DNA from: CAZNPL01 sp964574815
Lineage (GTDB): Bacteria > Planctomycetota > Phycisphaerae > UBA1845
Length of the DNA: 16,479 bases
NCBI GenBank assembly: GCA_964574815.1
Contig: CAZNPL010000068.1
Span: 1-16,479 of the forward strand
Direction: 5' to 3'
In this document: positions 1-6,758 of the stretch, in pieces
Position numbering within the stretch: position 1 is the stretch's first letter
Layout of the letters: the number at the start of each line of letters is the position of its first letter
Position numbers and translations under genes: made by a program
Notes under the pieces: generated by a model
What the model was told of the DNA's origin: nothing
The model's input: only the letters and a program-made list of their open reading frames with translations
Database searches by the model: none

Positions 1-864
1 ACGGCGAATCCGCGCGTCGGCGATTATCGGAGCAAAGCCGACGGCACTTGGAACGCACCGGGCTCGTGGCAGACCTATGACCGCCACGTGGGCTGGCGGG
101 ATGCCACACCGGACGACGGCGCGCCGAACATGGACCACCGCGTCACGGTCCAGTCCGGCCACACGATTCGCGTTGATTCGAAAGAACGCGTCCGCACGCT
201 TCGGATCGAGCGCGCCGGTGCCGATGGCCGACCCGGAACACTCAAAATCGGTTCCGCGGCCGGACTGCTCATTGTTCGGGCGCTTGATATGGCCCGCGAA
301 CCCGAGGGCGCCGCATCCGCCCGGATCGTCTTTTCGGGGCAGGGCGGCGAGCCCGGCATCCTGGCCACTAACGCGACGCTGGACGTTTACGGCGACATCC
401 AGGTCACCGGAGCGGCCGGCGGCGTCATCGTCAGCCCGCACCCGCGTAATCTGATCTCGGTGGGCCGGCACGCCCGTCTCACGGCGAGCGGCGGACCGCT
501 GCTGATCCATGGGCTGGTTGAGATGGACGGTGCGGTCCTAGCCAACGGCCCGCACGAGGTCGCCATGACCGGCGCCGGCGTTCGAGAGGGTTCCTCGGGC
601 CGCTGGCAAGTGGCCCATCCCGAGGCGGTGCTCAGGTTCGAGACCGATCGCCCGATCAGCCTTCGGTCGGGCGAGATTTTCGTCGCGAAAGGCACGCTCG
701 ACGTCGTAACCGACCTGCACACCACCGGGTCGTTCAAGCGGACCGAAGGGCAGGTCAGAGTCGCGCCCCAACGGGTGTTCGACGTCCGCGGCCGAGTCAT
801 CGAGCCGACGCCCCTGTCGTCACGCACGATTTCGGGTGAGTGGCCGGCGTCTATCGGGAAATGA
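1..864 (+). CDS. Secreted beta-helix-like surface protein, 5' end missing
   Basis: The frame is open from the first base and ends at TGA 862-864, giving 287 visible residues. A GTG at 88 could serve as an internal start, but the codons before it encode GDYRSKADGTWNAPGSW, which matches the sequence just after the signal peptide of the gene at 2468 (GDYQSNGTGGGLWSNTSSW). The true start is therefore probably only about 25 codons upstream of the window, and the missing part is mainly a signal peptide. The module continues with YD..VGW..., a proline, then VQSGHTIRV and LRIERAG, again matching the paralogue. The remainder is made of short Gly- and Val-rich strands (LTASGGPLLIHGLVEMDGAV) typical of parallel beta-helices. 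No membrane anchor or PEP-CTERM-like tail is visible. The function is unknown; a role as an extracellular structural or adhesion protein is inferred from fold type only. Confidence 0.75.
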   Translation, partial: TANPRVGDYRSKADGTWNAPGSWQTYDRHVGWRDATPDDGAPNMDHRVTVQSGHTIRVDSKERVRTLRIERAGADGRPGTLKIGSAAGLLIVRALDMAREPEGAASARIVFSGQGGEPGILATNATLDVYGDIQVTGAAGGVIVSPHPRNLISVGRHARLTASGGPLLIHGLVEMDGAVLANGPHEVAMTGAGVREGSSGRWQVAHPEAVLRFETDRPISLRSGEIFVAKGTLDVVTDLHTTGSFKRTEGQVRVAPQRVFDVRGRVIEPTPLSSRTISGEWPASIGK

Positions 865-896
865 CGGGACGAGTTGTTTCTACAGGCCTTCCCGGG

Positions 897-908
897 GACG
901 AATTCGTC
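897..908. other. 12-bp perfect palindrome between two surface-protein genes
   Basis: GACGAATTCGTC is its own reverse complement. It lies in the 77-nt gap upstream of the gene at 942, about 20 bases before its ribosome binding site (GAAGGA, 928-933). The position would suit an operator or an mRNA hairpin in the leader, but a single 12-mer palindrome may be chance. Confidence 0.25.
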
Positions 909-941
909 TCTGATCGAAGCAATAGCTGAAGGAACGTGAAG

Positions 942-2336
942 ATGCGAAAAAGAAAACTGTTCAAACTGATTGCAGCGCCGATCGCGCTGTTCGGACTCGT
1001 GACCCTGGCGGACACGAACCCCGACGCCGATTGGCACAGCGGGTACGACAACTCGTGGGGCCAAGTGCTCAACTGGGAGCACACCGGCGGCGGCGCGCCC
1101 ACACAGGGCTACGCCAGGCTCAACGCGAACAACGTCTGCGACCCGCAGGGCACGTACTCCTGTACGGCGGAGTGGCCGAACCCGAAGGTGTGTTCGGGCG
1201 GCCCGTACAACGGCGAGTCGTGCGACACGGACGAGGACTGCGATTGCGACGGCGGGTACTACACCGCCATCTGGGATTGGAGCGGCGGGAGCAGGTACAG
1301 CTTCGACCAGATCGAAGTCGAGGGCTGGTCCGACAGTTCGATGGAGTGGCAGAAGGGGAACTCGGCGACGGGCGTTGGAACCAAGCAGATCTACGTGACG
1401 GATCTGGAGGTGCGCGGCTACTCCAGCACGCGGAAAGCCATTCTCGACGTGCAGGAGAATAATGACGGAAGCGACATCGACATCCAGGCCGACGATCTCC
1501 TCACCTCCAGTTACGTGGACATCATCCTGGCGGATGACACCGACTTGAAGGTCGATACGGATTTCGTAGTCGAGTGTGCGGGAGCCGACACCGTGACGGA
1601 CCTGGACGGCGGCGGGACGCTCGACGCGAGCGCCGGTCGCACGTACATCCACGTCAACGGCAGTTGTTCGGCGACGCTGACCGTCGACGTGGAGAGCGAC
1701 GGGGATTTCGACGTCGGCGACCTCGAAATGGTTGGCGGCTGTTCGTCAACGGCGTACAAGGCTACGTTCGACTGGGATGCCGGCATGGTTGATACGTTCG
1801 ACAGCGCCACGCTCAAGGGCCTGACGGAGATCGACGTGGACGCCATGTCGGGGCTCGAGGGCAACATCGACGTCAACGGCACGGTGCTGGTCGGTTCGCT
1901 CGCGACGTCCGCTTGCGACACGGTCGCGACGATCGCCATGCCGAGCAGCTCCTACAGGTTCGGGGGCAACAACATCACGATTCAGGCGGGTACGAACGAC
2001 GTGGAGCTGAGCATGTCATCCGGCGACCTCACCTGCAGCGGGACCGTCACGCTAGACGGCGATACGGCCAACGGCACCGACGCGAAGCTGTCGATCCCGC
2101 TGTCGGGGGTCACAACGTCGCTGACGCACATGACAATCAACAGTCGGGGAATCCCCAACTTGAGCGACGACGTCTCGATCAGCGGGACGCTGACGTTCGC
2201 GGAGGACTACGTCGAGAATCACGTGGTGACCATCGCGCAGAACCATTTCCTCGTTGCCGACAAGATCGTGGTTCAGGCCGATGTCCAGTACAGGACGGAT
2301 TTGCCTTCTGGGGCGATGATTAAGACCACGAATTGA
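942..2336 (+). CDS. Secreted beta-helix-like surface protein with a Cys-rich insert
   Basis: This gene encodes 464 residues from ATG 942. That start is preferred to the in-frame GTG 936 because GAAGGA (928-933) sits 8 nt before the ATG but only 2 nt before the GTG. The N-terminus MRKRKLFKLIAAPIALFGLVTLA is a clear signal peptide, with cleavage near LA-DT. The mature start has W...SWGQVLNW, a loose version of the W/SW module of the flanking genes. Residues about 65-105 form a cysteine-rich stretch (CSGGPYNGESC, DTDEDCDCDGG), perhaps a disulfide or metal knot. The rest is repetitive Asp/Thr/Val-rich short strands (DLKVDTDFVVE, LTVDVESDGDFDVGDLEMVGG) suggesting a right-handed beta-helix. There is no C-terminal anchor. 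It lies 77 nt after the first gene and 131 nt before the third, consistent with one transcription unit. No enzymatic motif was recognised and the function is unknown. Confidence 0.8.
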   Translation: MRKRKLFKLIAAPIALFGLVTLADTNPDADWHSGYDNSWGQVLNWEHTGGGAPTQGYARLNANNVCDPQGTYSCTAEWPNPKVCSGGPYNGESCDTDEDCDCDGGYYTAIWDWSGGSRYSFDQIEVEGWSDSSMEWQKGNSATGVGTKQIYVTDLEVRGYSSTRKAILDVQENNDGSDIDIQADDLLTSSYVDIILADDTDLKVDTDFVVECAGADTVTDLDGGGTLDASAGRTYIHVNGSCSATLTVDVESDGDFDVGDLEMVGGCSSTAYKATFDWDAGMVDTFDSATLKGLTEIDVDAMSGLEGNIDVNGTVLVGSLATSACDTVATIAMPSSSYRFGGNNITIQAGTNDVELSMSSGDLTCSGTVTLDGDTANGTDAKLSIPLSGVTTSLTHMTINSRGIPNLSDDVSISGTLTFAEDYVENHVVTIAQNHFLVADKIVVQADVQYRTDLPSGAMIKTTN

Positions 2337-2467
2337 AGTCGGGCGTTGCTGCAACCAACGGGCAAAGCATGCGAGTCACACAGTTTCTGCGGGATGCAAA
2401 CCGTGAAGAAAGGATAACGAAAGTGGTTCGGGTGTCCCATCGGGGCACCTGACCGTGGAGAATAACG

Positions 2468-3373
2468 ATGAAGACGTTACATTTGACCATTTGGGCCGGA
2501 GCAGTAGCCGTATTCCTCACGGGTGCGCCGCTCCTCGCCCAGGCCCAGGGCGATTACCAAAGCAATGGGACGGGCGGAGGACTGTGGAGCAATACGAGTT
2601 CCTGGGAGTGCTACGATTCGGTGAACGGATGGGAGCCCTGTGCGACGAAGCCCGGGGCGAACGACACGGCAACTATCTTGGCCGGCGACACGATTACCAT
2701 CCGCAACACGGCCGAGTCCATCGGCGAACTCACCATCGAGGACGATAACTCAACGCCGGGAGAACTGGAGATCGAATCGGGCTCGTCGGCCGGCGGGTCC
2801 AGCCTCCAGTTCAGCGGAAACGGCGATCCTCCACTCACGATGCAGGCGGTCGATACCTATCCCGGCAGAATTACGTTTGCTGATGGCACATCGATGAGCT
2901 ACCCGGGCAGGCTGATTCTGAACACGAACGTGACGGCCACCGGGGAAATCATCTGCTCCGCCAGCAACGATGGCTGCGAGATTACGACCAACAGCACGTA
3001 CTGCCTGACGCTCAGAGGCGCGCCTGCAGAAGTACAAGTGTCCGGCGGCGATTTAACGTTTGACGGCTGCTTCGACAACGATGCGACGCTTACGGTCTCA
3101 ACGGCAAACACGTTCGAGAGCAAAGGCAGCGGGGCTGCTGCAGGTTCCGCTGGTGATTGGATTATCGAGGAAACTTCCAACGGCACCATCAAGTTCAACC
3201 AGGACAACGCCCTCACGGTTACCGCTACCGGCGGAAAGCTGGACCTACGGGATGGCAAGTTGGACATCGATCAGAGCCTGACCTTTCAGGGCGCCCTGGA
3301 ATGGTTAACCGACGCTGAGGTGGATGTCGCGACGAGCAAGCAATTGGAAGTGTGTCATGGCTCGTGCTCGTAG
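2468..3373 (+). CDS. Secreted beta-helix-like surface protein, paralogue of the gene at the window start
   Basis: ATG 2468 is preceded by GTGGAG (2455-2460) at 7 nt. The product has 301 residues. The signal peptide is MKTLHLTIWAGAVAVFLTGAPLLAQA with a good A-Q-A cleavage site. The mature protein begins QGDYQSNGTGGGLWSNTSSW, then YDSVNGWEPC, KPGANDTATI and LAGDTITI, and then LTIED...PGELEIESGSSAG. This aligns segment by segment with the gene at 1-864 (GDYRS, GTWNAPGSW, YD..VGW, VQSGHTIRV, LRIE, PGTLKIGSAAG). It is followed by Thr/Gly-rich short strands and four Cys in the middle (IICSASNDGC, YCLTL, GCFDN). It ends abruptly at HGSCS without an anchor, and a perfect hairpin lies 65 bases after the stop. 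It is probably an extracellular structural or adhesion protein; the exact role is unknown. Confidence 0.8.
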   Translation: MKTLHLTIWAGAVAVFLTGAPLLAQAQGDYQSNGTGGGLWSNTSSWECYDSVNGWEPCATKPGANDTATILAGDTITIRNTAESIGELTIEDDNSTPGELEIESGSSAGGSSLQFSGNGDPPLTMQAVDTYPGRITFADGTSMSYPGRLILNTNVTATGEIICSASNDGCEITTNSTYCLTLRGAPAEVQVSGGDLTFDGCFDNDATLTVSTANTFESKGSGAAAGSAGDWIIEETSNGTIKFNQDNALTVTATGGKLDLRDGKLDIDQSLTFQGALEWLTDAEVDVATSKQLEVCHGSCS

Positions 3374-3438
3374 TGCTTCCGGCTGAGCAGTCGATTGGAG
3401 GCAAACGGATGAGTAGCTGATTGCGAATTAATCGGGGC

Positions 3439-3463
3439 AGGGGCGGGCAACCTGCCCGCCCCT
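3439..3463 (+). terminator. Perfect 11-bp GC hairpin with a 3-nt loop, candidate terminator
   Basis: AGGGGCGGGCA (3439-3449), loop ACC, then the exact complement TGCCCGCCCCT (3453-3463). It lies 65 bases after the stop of the gene at 2468 and 161 bases before the next gene, where a terminator is expected. There is no T-run after it, so it may end transcription inefficiently, stabilise the 3' end, or be one more member of the palindromic repeats seen elsewhere in the window. No gene is seen in the rest of the gap (3374-3624). Confidence 0.5.
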
Positions 3464-3624
3464 CTCCAGCGTACTCTGGAACGAATAACTGTGCTGTGTG
3501 CCCTCTGTGCGAGTCATATCGTGCTGTGAGTGCCGAGCTGGTTTGGGTGGACGAGAGGCCGTCTTGCAGGAGCCACGGTCTGTGTGCTACCGCATCGTGA
3601 GTGAGAAGATCGGGAGTCATTCGC

Positions 3625-5601
3625 ATGTATTCACATCTGGGCGTCGCGGTGGTCGTAGCGAATCTTGCTACGGTGTTGTTTTCTGACAGCGTTTCGGGGC
3701 AGTTGTGCAGATTTTTTGAGCAACAGAAACTCACAGCGTCGGACGGGGGTTGGGCTGACAAACTTGGCTTGGCGGCGAGCGCATTTGAAAACCGACTTGT
3801 CGTGGGCGCCCCCGGGCACGACTGGTCTACCGCAAATGACGGAGCGGCATATGTTTTTCGGCTCGAGGACAACGCAACGCCTAACGATCCGAGCGATGAC
3901 GTTTGGGTAGACGTGGGCGAGTTGAACGCCTGGGATGGCGGGGGGGCGCAGATGGGCAGTAGCGTTGCGGCATATGGTGATCGCATCATAGCCGGCTCCA
4001 TTGGCAGTAACGACGCCTGCGGAGGTGAACCCTTGTGCTACTCTGGCGCCGCTTATGTCTTCCGGTACGTGGATCCGTGGTGGACGCCCGAGCAGAAACT
4101 TCTCGCCTCCGACATGGCGCCGGAACGCTATTTCGGAAAGTCGGTCTCGATCCACGCAAACTGGATCGCCGTCGGTATGGTGCCCGACATCTTCACGAAT
4201 CCGGTCACAGGTGCCGCCTACCTGTTCCGTCTCGACGACGCCGGAACCCCCAACGATGCCAGTGATGATTCCTGGATCGAGCACGCCAAGCTGACGACTC
4301 CGGGAGATTCGACAAGCGACTGGTTCGGAGAGTCGATCGCCGTGACGAACGAGTACGTGGTTGTCGGGGCACCAAGCGCCGCAAACGGATACCAGGAGCC
4401 GGGCTGGGCCTACGTCTTCGCACGAGATGATAACGGCACTCCGTCCGACACGAGCGACGACATGTGGCCGTTTGATGCGGCTCTCTCGGCGTCCGACGCC
4501 CACGGCGGTCAGTTGTTCGGTTTCACCCTGGCGGCGGAAGATGAGAGAGTTGTTGTTGGCGCCTATGAGGACAGCGAATTCGGCAATCGGGCGGGAGCGG
4601 CGTACGTCTTTGCACGTCACAATCACGGAACACCCGCGGATCCGAGTGACGACTATTGGTTCGAGCAGGCGAAGCTCACCGCGTCCGACGCGGCCAGTTA
4701 CGACAGCTTCGGTATCTCCGTCGCGATCCGCGGGGATCGCGTGGCCGTCGGATCGTGGGAGGATTACACTCTCGTGTCGGGTGTGTGGGACAAACGCGGG
4801 TCTGCGTACGTTTTCCGCTACGTAGGCGGTCAGTGGATCCAGGAACAAAAGCTGCTGGCGTCCGACGGAGTATTCAGCCACGGCTTCGGACGGTCGGTGG
4901 CGCTAAGCGACAATTACGTGTTTACGGGCGCCATTGACGACGCGGACGTCGCGTTCGATGCGGGCGCGGAGTACGTCCACGCTATTGTAGACGACTGCAA
5001 CACGAACTGCGTACCCGACGAAGAGGACATCGCAACCGGCTCCAGCTCCGACTGCAACGGCAACGGGCTGCCCGACGAGTGCGAGGACTGTAACAACAAC
5101 GGGCTGGCCGATGCCTGCGACATCGATGCCGGCGCGCCCGACTGCGACGGAAACGGGCTGCCCGATGAGTGCGACCCAGACTGCAACAGCACGGGCATCC
5201 CGGACGCGTGTGACATCGCGGGCGGAACCAGCGAGGACTGCAACAACAACGGGGTACCCGACGAGTGCGACCGGGACTGCAATAGCGACGGAATCCCCGA
5301 CGACTGCGCCGGGCTCTGCACGGAACACTGCGAGTGCAACGACTTCAGGGCCTGCACGCTGGACTACTGCGTCGAGGGCGCGTGCACGCACACGGCCACG
5401 GCCTACGGTGACGTGACCGGCAACGGAGTGATCAACCTGTTCGACATCTTCGGCATGCTCGACCAGATGGCCGGGGCCAACGCTGACTCCACCATGCACC
5501 TGTACGACATCCAGCCGTGCAACGGCGATGACGTGGTGAACCTGCTGGACGTGTTCGCCGCCCTGGACGCGATCGCCGGGAGCGACCCGTGTTGTTGGTA
5601 A
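3625..5601 (+). CDS. Secreted seven-bladed FG-GAP propeller with DCN repeats and a dockerin-like tail
   Basis: ATG 3625 has GGGAG (3612-3616) 8 nt before it and gives 658 residues. GTG 3601 in the same frame would add MRRSGVIR, a more basic signal-peptide start, so the start is uncertain by 8 codons. A hydrophobic segment (GVAVVVANLATVLF) forms the signal peptide. Residues about 30-455 hold seven FG-GAP/integrin-alpha-type blades, each of the form LxASD..., (D/S)xFGxSVA, DRVVVGA and GAAYVF. Four blades are joined by a TPxDxSDDxW linker. Residues about 457-565 carry seven DCNxNGxPDxC repeats, then a Cys-rich CECNDFRACTLDYC segment. The last 65 residues form two dockerin-type loops (GDVTGNGVINLFDIF and NGDDVVNLLDVF), ending DPCCW. 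FG-GAP propellers bind ligands and Ca2+ in known families, so adhesion or a structural surface role is inferred; there is no catalytic motif. Confidence 0.9.
   Translation: MYSHLGVAVVVANLATVLFSDSVSGQLCRFFEQQKLTASDGGWADKLGLAASAFENRLVVGAPGHDWSTANDGAAYVFRLEDNATPNDPSDDVWVDVGELNAWDGGGAQMGSSVAAYGDRIIAGSIGSNDACGGEPLCYSGAAYVFRYVDPWWTPEQKLLASDMAPERYFGKSVSIHANWIAVGMVPDIFTNPVTGAAYLFRLDDAGTPNDASDDSWIEHAKLTTPGDSTSDWFGESIAVTNEYVVVGAPSAANGYQEPGWAYVFARDDNGTPSDTSDDMWPFDAALSASDAHGGQLFGFTLAAEDERVVVGAYEDSEFGNRAGAAYVFARHNHGTPADPSDDYWFEQAKLTASDAASYDSFGISVAIRGDRVAVGSWEDYTLVSGVWDKRGSAYVFRYVGGQWIQEQKLLASDGVFSHGFGRSVALSDNYVFTGAIDDADVAFDAGAEYVHAIVDDCNTNCVPDEEDIATGSSSDCNGNGLPDECEDCNNNGLADACDIDAGAPDCDGNGLPDECDPDCNSTGIPDACDIAGGTSEDCNNNGVPDECDRDCNSDGIPDDCAGLCTEHCECNDFRACTLDYCVEGACTHTATAYGDVTGNGVINLFDIFGMLDQMAGANADSTMHLYDIQPCNGDDVVNLLDVFAALDAIAGSDPCCW
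4993..5319 (+). repeat. Coding repeat, DCNxNGxPDxC units of the FG-GAP protein
   Basis: Seven degenerate units of 12-19 codons, each starting GACTGCAA and containing a (C/A)CCGACGAGTGC-like segment. They encode DCNGNGLPDEC, DCNNNGLADAC, DCDGNGLPDEC, DCNSTGIPDAC, DCNNNGVPDEC and DCNSDGIPDDC; the first unit (DCNTNCVPDEE) is diverged. The short and long units alternate irregularly, the longer ones carrying D-I-x-x-G inserts. The Asp/Asn spacing suggests calcium-binding loops with one disulfide per unit, comparable to thrombospondin type 3 repeats; this is inferred. Confidence 0.85.
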
Positions 5602-5606
5602 AGGAG

Positions 5607-5707
5607 GCGTCAGGGGAAGTTGTCAGTCGTCAGTGACGGAAGTTGTCAGTGGTCAGTTTTCAGTTGTCAGAAGAGAGCCGTCAGCCCTTAGCCGTCAGCC
5701 TTCAGCC
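5607..5707. repeat. GTCAG-rich degenerate short tandem repeats
   Basis: About ten copies of (G/T)TCAG in 100 bases directly after the FG-GAP gene. A 23-base near-duplicate starts with GGAAGTTGTCAGT at about 5615 and again at about 5638; then come GGTCAGT, TTTCAGT, TGTCAG, CGTCAGCC (twice) and TTCAGCC. The register varies, so it looks like decayed slippage products and not a maintained array. Confidence 0.65.
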
Positions 5708-5850
5708 AGAGCGCGGCGGGGCCGGTTGTTGTGCCGCGAGGTCCTTGCGCGATTCGAGCTTGGTTGGTGTACTGATCATGACCCCACCTGTCGCTTCCGG
5801 AGAGATGGGCCACCCGGCGTTTTTGATTACCGTGCGTGGCAAGCTCCTCA

Positions 5851-5938
5851 GCCGTCCCTCCGGGACTCGGTTGTTTTGGACCGGGACGTTTACCCAGCGA
5901 TGAATCGCTGGGCTATTCTCAGGTGCCCCTCCGGGGCA
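5851..5938. repeat. Composite palindromic repeat, unit A
   Basis: The order is: short hairpin GTCCC-TCC-GGGAC (5854-5866); a spacer containing TCGGTTG and GACCGGGACG; long hairpin CCCAGCGAT-GA-ATCGCTGGG (5893-5912); CTATT (5913-5917); a 6-base spacer; and short hairpin TGCCCC-TCC-GGGGCA (5924-5938). The arrangement recurs in unit B at 5986-6084 with different arm sequences. It resembles REP-type interspersed palindromes and I recall similar text in planctomycete intergenic DNA, but no database was consulted. Confidence 0.65.
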
Positions 5939-5985
5939 TGGCGCCGGCAGAGCCGGGCCCGCTTTCGTTTGGGAAGGTTTGCGTC

Positions 5986-6084
5986 GCCCGTTTCGCGGGC
6001 TCGGGTTGGTTGGGGGCGCGGGTTACCCCGGGTTGCGCTTTGCGCTTCACCCGGGGCTATTGCGCCGCCGCCCGCTTCGCGGGC
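5986..6084. repeat. Composite palindromic repeat, unit B
   Basis: The order is: short hairpin GCCCG-TTTCG-CGGGC (5986-6000); a spacer with TCGGGTTGGTTG; long hairpin CCCCGGGT (6026-6033) paired with ACCCGGGG (6049-6056), with a nested GCGC-TTT-GCGC hairpin in its loop (6035-6045); CTATT (6057-6061); an 8-base spacer; and short hairpin GCCCGC-TTC-GCGGGC (6070-6084). Element order and the CTATT spacer match unit A although the arms differ. That points to compensating changes that preserve the stems. Confidence 0.65.
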
Positions 6085-6359
6085 TTTTGGCAGAAGGAGC
6101 CGTCAGCCGAGCCGACGAGTCGGCCAGGAGACTGTACGAATAACGAAAACAACCTGCACGGTTTGGCATTCTCGCTCCTTCGAACCCAAGGGTACGGAGG
6201 GGTCAAGACGGCATTCCGTGAGCCGTTTTCAACTTACTCGAACGGTCTCCGAGAAAGGGGAGGGTAGAACAGTTGAGCAGGTGACCAATTCGCAAGCCGG
6301 CGCTTGGCCGGTCGATCCCCCACCCGTTGCTTCGCAAGGGACGGGGCACCCGCTTATGG

Positions 6360-6490
6360 GGTGGAACCCGCCCTACATCAGGGCGCCGTGGCGGCCGGTG
6401 AAACCCGCCGTACCTCAGGGCGCCGTGCCGACGTGTGGCACTCGCCCGACGTCAGCCGGTTGGTGAAACCCGCCTACGTCGGTCGCGGCG
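6360..6490. repeat. Three imperfect copies of an AACCCGCC element
   Basis: The copies are GGTGGAACCCGCCC...CATCAGGGCGCCGTG (6360-6390), CGGTGAAACCCGCCG...CTCAGGGCGCCGTG (6396-6427) and the more diverged TGGTGAAACCCGCCTACG...CGCGGCG (6461-6490). The first two are about 36 bases apart and nearly identical. No function is evident. Confidence 0.6.
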
Positions 6491-6758
6491 GTAATTGAGG
6501 GTTTGTTGGTTTGGGAGTCGTGATCTCAGGTGCCTGGCGCGACTTGGGCCAGCCGGCTGAGGCCAAACCGTGAGACCCAAGATCGAATCCCGCCTGAAGT
6601 GCCACGCACCCATCACGCACATCACGCACCTGTGAGATCTGTCTCGCTGGACGATGCTGACGTTCAGTGCGATGATGGCGAAATTCTTGGATGTCTTCGC
6701 TTCGCTTTGCCCGGAATCGTGTGGGAGCAATCGGCGGAGCTCGGGGAGAACGTTCGCC

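Larger units (their letters stand above)
5602..6758. other. 1.15-kb intergenic region of short and palindromic repeats
   Basis: No convincing gene is present. Open frames here run straight through repeats, have no good ribosome binding sites, and give Arg/Pro/Ser-rich translations without family resemblance. From left to right it holds a GTCAG-rich stretch, two composite palindromic units, a small hairpin (GCCGAC-GA-GTCGGC, 6111-6124), a short TTGC-TTC-GCAA hairpin (about 6328-6338), a triplicated AACCCGCC element, and about 270 bases of non-repetitive sequence before the kinase gene. Confidence 0.6.

Noticed and set aside
387..1652. 421-codon open frame on the - strand
   Set aside because: It is antisense to two genes with signal-peptide or paralogy support, and its Arg/Val-rich composition is typical of GC-rich antisense frames.
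5633..6466. 277-codon open frame on the + strand
   Set aside because: It runs through GTCAG repeats and both palindromic units, lacks a ribosome binding site, and its translation is Arg/Ser/Pro-rich without domain resemblance.
6654..6758. 35-residue longer kinase N-terminus from ATG 6654
   Set aside because: There is no good ribosome binding site, third codon positions are A/T-rich unlike the rest of the gene, and the kinase domain begins properly after 6759.
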